Origin: Butyricicoccus_A sp963620595
GTDB taxonomy: Bacteria; Bacillota; Clostridia; Oscillospirales; Butyricicoccaceae
Assembly: GCA_963620595.1 (NCBI GenBank)
Contig: CAVFAY010000001.1
Span: 186,001-250,000, forward strand
Reading direction: 5' to 3'
Length of the DNA: 64,000 bases
How positions within the stretch are numbered: position 1 is the first letter of the stretch; each line of letters starts with the position of its first letter. The notes under the pieces are model-generated. The model worked only from the letters and a program-made list of their open reading frames with translations, did no database searches and was not told the origin of the DNA. Made by a program: the position numbers and the translations under genes. Positions 58,446-64,000 of the stretch are shown piece after piece.

Positions 58446-60182
58446 TTATGCCTCCTCCCTGCTTTTCGTCTGGGAATCATATACTTCACGGTAAATTCCG
58501 CCCAGTGCTACCAACTCATCATGCGTGCCGCGCTCGACAATCTGACCATCCTCCATAACGAAGATCTGATCGGCATCCTCTACGGATGAAATACGCTGTG
58601 CGATGATGATCTTGGTGGTATCCGGAATTTCCTGTTGGAACGCCTTACGAATCAGCGCGTCGGTCTTGGTGTCTACAGCGGACGTTGAGTCATCCAGAAT
58701 CAAAATCTTCGGCTTTTTGAGCAGCGCACGAGCAATACACAGACGCTGTTTCTGACCACCAGAAACATTGCTGCCGCCACGTTCAATATATGTATCATAT
58801 TTCTGCGGGAACTGCTGAATAAATTCATCCGCCTGTGCCAAACGGCAAACGCGTTCCAGTTCTGCATCGCTGGCATCTTTATTGCCCCAGCGCAGATTTT
58901 CTTTAATCGTACCGGAAAACAAAATATTTTTTTGCAGTACCACAGCCACTTCGCTGCGCAAAGATTCCAAATCGTACTCGCGCACATCTACACCGCCAAC
59001 ACGGACGCTGCCCTCTGTCGTATCATACAGACGAGAAATCAACTGAATCAGCGATGTCTTAGACGAACCAGTACCGCCGATGATGCCAATGGTCTTGCCG
59101 GACGGAATATCGAAATTGATATCAGACAGTGCATACTTCTTGCTCTTGTCCGAGTAGCGGAACGAAACATGGTCAAAAGAAATGCTGCCATTATCCAGCG
59201 TGGTCTTGCCATGCTCCGGGTTTTTCAGCACACTCTCATGCTTCAGCACTTCGGTGATACGCTGTACCGGCTCCGCTGCCATCATGCACATGACGAACAC
59301 CATAGAAAACATCATCATAGATGCCAAAATCTGCACGCCATAATTGATGAGCGAGGAAAGCTCGCCGGTTGTCAATACTGAGCCGTGCGAAGCGATGATG
59401 ATATTGGCACCAATGAAGCTGACAAGCAACATACATACGTAAATACCAAACATCATAATCGGAGCATTGAGTGCCAAAATCTTCTCTACACGCGTAAAAT
59501 CACGGCGAACAGATTCCGATTGGGTGTAAAACTTTTCTCGCTCATAGTCTTCGCGGACAAAGGATTTGACAACGCGAATACCCGAGATATTTTCCTGTAC
59601 CGATTCATTCATACGGTCATATTTTTTAAAGATACGCTTGAAGATTGGGAAAACATGCCATGCAATACCAAGCAGTGCGCCACCAATAATCGGAATCATG
59701 ACCAAGAAAATCAGCGAAATACGCCCACTGATGGATATGCCCATAATGACAGAGAAAATCAGCATCAGCGGGGTGCGCACAGCGACACGAATAATCATCT
59801 GATACGCATTCTGTACATTCGTAACATCCGTTGTCATACGTGTCACCAGAGAAGATGACGAAAATTTGTCGATGTCAGCGAAAGAAAATCCTTGAATCTT
59901 AAAAAATAAGTCTTGGCGTAAATTCTTGGCAAAACCGCAGGACGCTGTTGCCGCATACTTACCAGACAGTGCACCGAACAGCAGTGACAGCATCGCCATA
60001 ATTGCCAGTGCAATGCCGTATTTAATAATCGGCATCATGCTGTTTCCCGTCACGTTGTCAATCATGCTTGCCATAACAAGCGGCAGTAAGCATTCCAGCA
60101 TAACTTCCAGCGTGACAAACAACGGTGACAGCAGCGAAGCACGTTTGTACTGTCGAATGCTGCCCATTAACATTTTTATCAT
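58446..60182 (-). CDS. ABC exporter half-transporter, degenerate ATP site
   Basis: A 578-residue permease/ATPase. Six membrane helices in about 20-310; Walker A IGGTGSSKTS, signature VSGGQKQR. The Walker B glutamate is replaced by Asp (ILILDDSTSAVD) and the H-loop His by Gln (IIAQRISSV), so this site should bind but hardly hydrolyse ATP. That asymmetry is known from heterodimeric exporters such as BmrCD and TM287/288. AAGGAGTG precedes the chosen start. It lies 33 bases after the marR stop. Confidence 0.9.
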   Translation of the reverse strand: MIKMLMGSIRQYKRASLLSPLFVTLEVMLECLLPLVMASMIDNVTGNSMMPIIKYGIALAIMAMLSLLFGALSGKYAATASCGFAKNLRQDLFFKIQGFSFADIDKFSSSSLVTRMTTDVTNVQNAYQMIIRVAVRTPLMLIFSVIMGISISGRISLIFLVMIPIIGGALLGIAWHVFPIFKRIFKKYDRMNESVQENISGIRVVKSFVREDYEREKFYTQSESVRRDFTRVEKILALNAPIMMFGIYVCMLLVSFIGANIIIASHGSVLTTGELSSLINYGVQILASMMMFSMVFVMCMMAAEPVQRITEVLKHESVLKNPEHGKTTLDNGSISFDHVSFRYSDKSKKYALSDINFDIPSGKTIGIIGGTGSSKTSLIQLISRLYDTTEGSVRVGGVDVREYDLESLRSEVAVVLQKNILFSGTIKENLRWGNKDASDAELERVCRLAQADEFIQQFPQKYDTYIERGGSNVSGGQKQRLCIARALLKKPKILILDDSTSAVDTKTDALIRKAFQQEIPDTTKIIIAQRISSVEDADQIFVMEDGQIVERGTHDELVALGGIYREVYDSQTKSREEA

Positions 60183-60215
60183 GGATTCACACTCCTTTTT
60201 GCACAATTCTTTGAA

Positions 60216-60647
60216 TTACAAAATTTGATACAGTTTACTCAGCAAATGCATGAGCTGTTCTCGTTCCGGCTGTCCCAGCGCTTGCGCGAGCCGCTCTTCC
60301 ATCTCTCGACGTCCCTTTTTCAGGCATTCTCTGGTTTGTCGCGCTTGTTCTGTCACGCAAACGATTTTATTTCTGCGATTGTTCTCGTCTATATGTGAGG
60401 TGACAAACCCAGCTTTTTCCAGTCGAGACACCAAACCGACAATTGTCGGATGAGAAACGCCTAAATAAATTTCAATCTCCTTTTGCGTCGCACTGCCTTC
60501 GCACGCCAGTACAAAGTCCAGCACATGCACCTGCGAAAACGTCAATCCATGTTTGCGAAAAGCCGCATCAGCATTCGCACGCATTTTATCACTGATTTGC
60601 TTGATGAGATAGCCCAAGTCATCTGCACATAACTCACAGTCACACAT
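60216..60647 (-). CDS. MarR family transcriptional regulator
   Basis: A 143-residue winged-helix repressor: DDLGYLIKQISDKMRANADAAFRKHGLTFSQVHVLDFVL, the recognition region ATQKEIEIYLGVSHPTIVGLVSRLEKAGFV, and the wing DENNRRNKIVCVTEQA. The start follows AGGAGG by 8 bases; an in-frame extension lies across the promoter and is not real. It is the first gene of an operon with two ABC exporter genes and probably represses itself and them. Confidence 0.93.
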   Translation of the reverse strand: MCDCELCADDLGYLIKQISDKMRANADAAFRKHGLTFSQVHVLDFVLACEGSATQKEIEIYLGVSHPTIVGLVSRLEKAGFVTSHIDENNRRNKIVCVTEQARQTRECLKKGRREMEERLAQALGQPEREQLMHLLSKLYQIL

Positions 60648-60663
60648 TCCTTCGCCTCCTAAC

Positions 60664-60677
60664 TGTAGCATGCTACA
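60664..60677. promoter_or_regulatory. Perfect palindromic operator, probable MarR site
   Basis: TGTAGCATGCTACA is a perfect 14-bp palindrome that begins 1 base after the -10 box of the marR promoter and covers the start point of transcription. This is a typical place for autorepression by the MarR protein encoded just downstream. Confidence 0.75.
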
Positions 60678-60678
60678 C

Positions 60679-60707
60679 ATTATATCACAGCAGTATCTCC
60701 TTGTCAA
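60679..60707 (-). promoter_or_regulatory. Consensus sigma-A promoter of the marR-ABC operon
   Basis: On the minus strand TTGACA (60702-60707), a 17-base spacer, TATAAT (60679-60684): both boxes match the consensus exactly. It should be very strong when the operator is free. Confidence 0.92.
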
Positions 60708-60733
60708 TAGACTTATGTTTTTTTCTCGATAAA

Positions 60734-60761
60734 AAATCCCGCTGTTTATGCAGCGGGATTT
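60734..60761 (-). terminator. Terminator after deoB
   Basis: Perfect arms AAATCCCGCTG and CAGCGGGATTT (11 bp), 6-base loop, T run on the minus strand. It isolates deoB from the marR promoter. Confidence 0.9.
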
Positions 60762-60763
60762 CA

Positions 60764-61954
60764 TTATAACAATTCTGATAAAATAGAGGTTCCAATCGTA
60801 TCCTCTGGCATTTTTAGGCCAAAATTATCCAAAATAGACGCGCCAATCACAGCAAATGTCGGCTGTTCCGGCAATTTTCTTCCCTCTTTGATAGACGGAG
60901 AGTAAGCGAGAAATGGTACTCGCTCACGGGTGTGATCGGTTCCGGTGTGTGTGGGATCATTTCCGTGATCCGCAGTCAAAATCAACAAATCATCGCCTTG
61001 GATCAGCGGCAACAGCTCACCCAATTTTACATCAAATCGCTCGATCTCCTGTGCATATCCAACCGGATTGCGCCGATGTCCCCACAACGCATCAAAATCC
61101 ACGAGATTGGCAAAGCACAAACCGGTAAAGTCGCGCTGTGCCATAGCGATGGTCTGTTCCATACCATGTACAGAGCTTTTGGACTTCTGTGCCTCGGTAA
61201 TGCCTTCTCCGACAAAAATGTCATTGATTTTTCCAATCGAAATCACATCGAATCCGGCATCTTTCAAAACATTGAGAGCCGTGCGTCCTGTCGGTTTCAC
61301 TGCATAATCATGCCGATTGCTCGTGCGTACAAATTCGCCTCGTTTCTTTCCAACATACGGCCGAGCGATGACACGTCCTACCTTCCATTCATCGCGCATG
61401 GTAATTTTACGAGCAATCTCGCAGCAGCGATACAATTCCTTTAAATCGAAGGTTTCCTCATTGCCGCAGATTTGCAGCACAGAGTCCGCAGACGTATACA
61501 CAATCATGTGACCGGTAGCGATTTCTTCCTCACCCAACTCGTCCAAAATAACTGTACCGCTCGCACTCTTGTTTCCGATACACTTGTGTCCTGTTTGCTT
61601 TTCCAATTCCGCAATCAGTTCCGGCGGAAAGCCGGTATCCGTAAACGTTTTAAACGGAACGGTTGTCCGTAATCCCATCATTTCCCAGTGACCGGTCATC
61701 GTGTCTTTGGCACAGCTCGCCTCACGCAGTGTCGTATACCGCGCCATGGGATGCTGTACCGGTGCAACCTGCTTGAGCGGATGTAGATTGGCAAGACCTA
61801 ACGCTTGCAAATTAGGAATGTAAAACTGCTCAACAGATGCCGAGATATGCCCCAGCGTATCTGTTCCGGCATCGCCATACTGCGCGGCGTCATCCATTGC
61901 GCCCGCTCCCAGTGAATCCAATACAACTACAAAAATTCGACGATATGCTTTCAT
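60764..61954 (-). CDS. deoB: Phosphopentomutase
   Basis: A 396-residue enzyme that interconverts ribose (or deoxyribose) 1- and 5-phosphate in nucleoside salvage. Alkaline-phosphatase-fold motifs: RRIFVVVLDSLGAGAMDDAAQYGDAGTDTLGH (metal site and the start of the core), CAKDTMTGHWEMMG with the phosphorylated Thr, and LILTADHGNDPTHTGTDHTRERVPFLAYS near the C-terminus. GGAG precedes the ATG by 8 bases; the longer reading upstream has no ribosome site. It is transcribed with, or just after, the EamA gene. Confidence 0.97.
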   Translation of the reverse strand: MKAYRRIFVVVLDSLGAGAMDDAAQYGDAGTDTLGHISASVEQFYIPNLQALGLANLHPLKQVAPVQHPMARYTTLREASCAKDTMTGHWEMMGLRTTVPFKTFTDTGFPPELIAELEKQTGHKCIGNKSASGTVILDELGEEEIATGHMIVYTSADSVLQICGNEETFDLKELYRCCEIARKITMRDEWKVGRVIARPYVGKKRGEFVRTSNRHDYAVKPTGRTALNVLKDAGFDVISIGKINDIFVGEGITEAQKSKSSVHGMEQTIAMAQRDFTGLCFANLVDFDALWGHRRNPVGYAQEIERFDVKLGELLPLIQGDDLLILTADHGNDPTHTGTDHTRERVPFLAYSPSIKEGRKLPEQPTFAVIGASILDNFGLKMPEDTIGTSILSELL

Positions 61955-62029
61955 ACGCTCGTCTCCTTTCTCGTTATTTTGTATTCTATACTCGTTATTA
62001 TACGCTCTTTTTCCTATATGCGCTACCAC

Positions 62030-62962
62030 TTATTTCACTGCCTGCTGTGCCTGAATCGCCTGATAATCTCCAATCGCCATAATTGGTATCGTGATGAGAA
62101 TCAGTGCAAAACCGATAAAGTCCTGTGCGACAAAGCTCGTGTGCAGCAAAAAGGCAGAAATCATCACAGATGCCACAGGCTCTACCGAGGACAACACGCC
62201 TCCGACCATGCTGCCGACAATATTGCAGCCAGTCTGATACAAATTAAACGCCAAAATAGTGCCAAACACAATGACAGCCGCCATCAGAAGAAATACTTCC
62301 GCATTATAGGTAACGCCTTGAATCGTCCACGGATGAAAAATCAGCATCATCATGCCGCCGCCAATTGTCATACCCCAGCCGACAATACTCATGACATCAA
62401 ATTTTTGCATCAGTCGACGCGGACACAAGGTATAAAACGCAAAGCATACCGCGCTGACCAATCCCCATACCAAACCAATCGGCGGAACCGCTAACGCGGA
62501 CAAATCGCCATGTGTCGCACACAAAACTGCACCGGCTGCAACCAGTATAACACTTATCAGTTCATACAGCTTGGGCAGTCTTTTACTGTGCAATAACACG
62601 AAGAGTAAAATAACAATCGGACTCATATACGTCATGACCGTCGCAAAGGCAACATTGGTGTATTGAATAGCAGCATAATAGCTGTATTGACACATAGCTG
62701 TGCCAATCAATGCAAAGATCAACAATGGTAGAATGGAATGTTTATCTTTCCAGACCGCTCCAATTGGTTTTCCGCGCAGCTTGGCGAGCGCTAAGACCAA
62801 AATTCCTGCAATAAACATGCGAATTGGCACCAACCAGTTGGCATCGGCACCGCAGTCGCGAAACGTAACCTGTCCGCAGGCACCGCCAACCGCCCATCCC
62901 AATCCGCCACATATTGTGATAATATATCCTTTTATCAAACGGGAACGCGTTGTTTTATCCAT
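62030..62962 (-). CDS. EamA/DMT family transporter
   Basis: A 310-residue membrane protein with ten helices in two EamA repeats: GYIITICGGLGWAVGGACGQVTF, WLVPIRMFIAGILVLALAKL, SYYAAIQYTNVAFATVMTYMSPIVILLFVLLHSKRLP, and the second copy GCNIVGSMVGGVLSSVEPVASVMISAFLLH. The substrate is unknown. It follows the MATE gene by 9 bases, so the two may be co-transcribed. GAGG precedes the ATG. Confidence 0.88.
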   Translation of the reverse strand: MDKTTRSRLIKGYIITICGGLGWAVGGACGQVTFRDCGADANWLVPIRMFIAGILVLALAKLRGKPIGAVWKDKHSILPLLIFALIGTAMCQYSYYAAIQYTNVAFATVMTYMSPIVILLFVLLHSKRLPKLYELISVILVAAGAVLCATHGDLSALAVPPIGLVWGLVSAVCFAFYTLCPRRLMQKFDVMSIVGWGMTIGGGMMMLIFHPWTIQGVTYNAEVFLLMAAVIVFGTILAFNLYQTGCNIVGSMVGGVLSSVEPVASVMISAFLLHTSFVAQDFIGFALILITIPIMAIGDYQAIQAQQAVK

Positions 62963-62971
62963 GATTTATCC

Positions 62972-64000
62972 TCACCTGTTCTTTTTTGTGCAATGCCGCC
63001 AGACCCACACGTAACAAATTGCCTGCATACCAATGGTAAGAATCCACGATACTGGATACGAAATATACAGAGTCTCTAAGCTGCGATGGCTTGGGAAAAT
63101 AATAAAAATCCAGAAAAACCGCAGGCAGACGACGCCGATTAGAGACAACAGCATCGGAACAGTAGAATATCCCATGCCGCGGATGCAGCCCGGAATCATA
63201 TCCATCAAGCCGCACAGACCATACGGCACACAGATAATAGCAACATTGATGAGACCATAGGCAATCACCTGCGGATCGGAAGCATACAAACCAAGAATCT
63301 GATGTCCAAACAGATAGCACAAATTACCGAGTCCAAATCCAACAATGCACTCCAGGATGCCGCACTGGAACAAAATCTTGTTGATTCGTTTATAATTTCC
63401 CACACCGCTATTTTGGCTGGAGAAGCTCAATGCCGCCTGCGTCACAGAATTGCAGGCAAAATATAAAAATCCATTGATGTTAAAGCCCGCTGTGTTTCCG
63501 GCAATCGCCAATGTGCCAAATGTATTGACGGAAGATTGAATCAATACATTGGAAACATTGATGAGCATGGACTGCAGTCCCGCTGGAACGCCAATACGCA
63601 ACATATTTTTCATTATATGCGCGTTCAAATGCAACTTCCTGACATCCAAATGATAGGATGTTTGTTCTCTGTGCAGGGTCGTCAATACGAGTACGGAAGA
63701 GATAAACTGCGACATAACTGTGCCAATGGCAACACCGGCGACGCCTAAATGAAAAATCAGCACCAAAATCAAATTCAGCACTACATTACATACACCGGCA
63801 AAAATCAAATAATATAACGGTCTGCGCGTATCACCAATCGAGCGCAAAATGGCAGCGCCGAAATTATAGCACATAAAAAACGGCATACCAAGAAAATAAA
63901 TGCGCATATACAGTGTGGATTGATCAATAACCTCCTCTGGTGTGGAGACTAACTCCAATGCCGGTCTACACAGAATGATACCAATAAACAATACACAAAT
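62972..64000 (-). CDS. MATE family efflux transporter, C-terminal part
   Basis: About 342 residues are visible; the reading frame stays open to the right edge, so the N-terminus is outside. Several membrane helices and MATE features are seen: YMRIYFLGMPFFMCYNFGAAILRSIGDTRRPLYYLI, then LRIGVPAGLQSMLINVSNVLIQSSVNTFG (the start of the second bundle) and GLINVAIICVPYGLCGLMDMIPGCIRGMGYSTVP. MATE proteins expel drugs or organic cations in exchange for Na+ or H+. The substrate cannot be told. Confidence 0.88.
   Translation of the reverse strand: MCVLFIGIILCRPALELVSTPEEVIDQSTLYMRIYFLGMPFFMCYNFGAAILRSIGDTRRPLYYLIFAGVCNVVLNLILVLIFHLGVAGVAIGTVMSQFISSVLVLTTLHREQTSYHLDVRKLHLNAHIMKNMLRIGVPAGLQSMLINVSNVLIQSSVNTFGTLAIAGNTAGFNINGFLYFACNSVTQAALSFSSQNSGVGNYKRINKILFQCGILECIVGFGLGNLCYLFGHQILGLYASDPQVIAYGLINVAIICVPYGLCGLMDMIPGCIRGMGYSTVPMLLSLIGVVCLRFFWIFIIFPSHRSLETLYISYPVSWILTIGMQAICYVWVWRHCTKKNR

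Noticed and set aside
60648..60764. 39-residue extension of MarR
   Set aside because: The extension lies across the consensus promoter and operator and has no ribosome site; the shorter start follows AGGAGG.
1..64000. CRISPR arrays, tRNA or rRNA genes, insertion sequences, prophage
   Set aside because: No spaced direct repeats, no tRNA-like cloverleaf with a GTTCRANNC arm, no rRNA segments and no transposase or integrase motifs were seen by eye; a tool search would be needed to be sure.

Overview
The window reads as an unbroken piece of chromosome from a spore-forming member of the Clostridia (Bacillota), most likely a gut-type anaerobe. This rests on gene content and order: yicC-remA-gmk-rpoZ-coaBC-priA, spoVB-mazG-HU-rqcP-yabP-yabQ-divIC-yabR, recJ-relA-dtd, cdaA-cdaR, a CIRCE-controlled groESL, DUF4364, and HemZ. 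YabP, YabQ and SpoVB point to endospore formation. Base composition is even by eye. I saw no rRNA, tRNA, insertion sequence, phage gene or CRISPR array. Genes are dense, mostly on the minus strand, and no gene-free stretch exceeds 300 bases.

1-9.9 kb, minus strand: a housekeeping run (priA fragment, coaBC, rpoZ, gmk, remA, yicC); a cluster with a small membrane protein, a J-domain protein with a Cys-rich tail and a DUF5685 protein; an RseC-like protein; an FAD-dependent dehydrogenase; and the c-di-AMP pair cdaA-cdaR. 9.9-21.8 kb: a class V aminotransferase overlapping a DUF3343 gene; an AAA+ ATPase; a divergent regulator/Ser-Thr kinase pair; pyrB with a fused zinc domain; a FUSC/ArAE membrane protein; groESL; an rRNA-methyltransferase-like gene; DUF4364; and an EamA transporter.

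22-29.7 kb: an AraC regulator with a two-gene ABC exporter resembling the siderophore/iron type, then hpf, a fumarate hydratase alpha subunit without its beta partner, an amidohydrolase, and a candidate small RNA on the opposite strand. 29.7-42.4 kb: a long colinear minus-strand series. Reading in transcription order it runs recJ, relA, dtd, an MBL hydrolase, hemZ, a uridine-kinase-like gene, a zinc-ribbon protein, spoVB, mazG, HU, rqcP, yabP, yabQ, divIC and yabR. It joins stringent response, sporulation, division and ribosome rescue. 42.5-50.1 kb: uvrBA, radC, and a MocR-type regulator with a GNAT acetyltransferase.

50.2-64 kb: a cytidylate-kinase-like gene; a flavodoxin with a frameshifted aldo/keto reductase under a MerR-type promoter; a three-gene surface operon (M14 peptidase with FN3 repeats, lipoprotein, SLH protein); a MarR-controlled heterodimeric ABC exporter; deoB; an EamA transporter; and a truncated MATE transporter.

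The points I would look at first are a perfect 12-bp inverted repeat that can hide the spoVB start codon, the candidate small RNA near 29.6 kb, the kinase lacking both a Gly-rich loop and a DFG motif, and the PyrB-zinc-domain fusion. I did not find a clearly new multi-gene system. Functional calls come from reading translated sequence and motifs; no database search was run.
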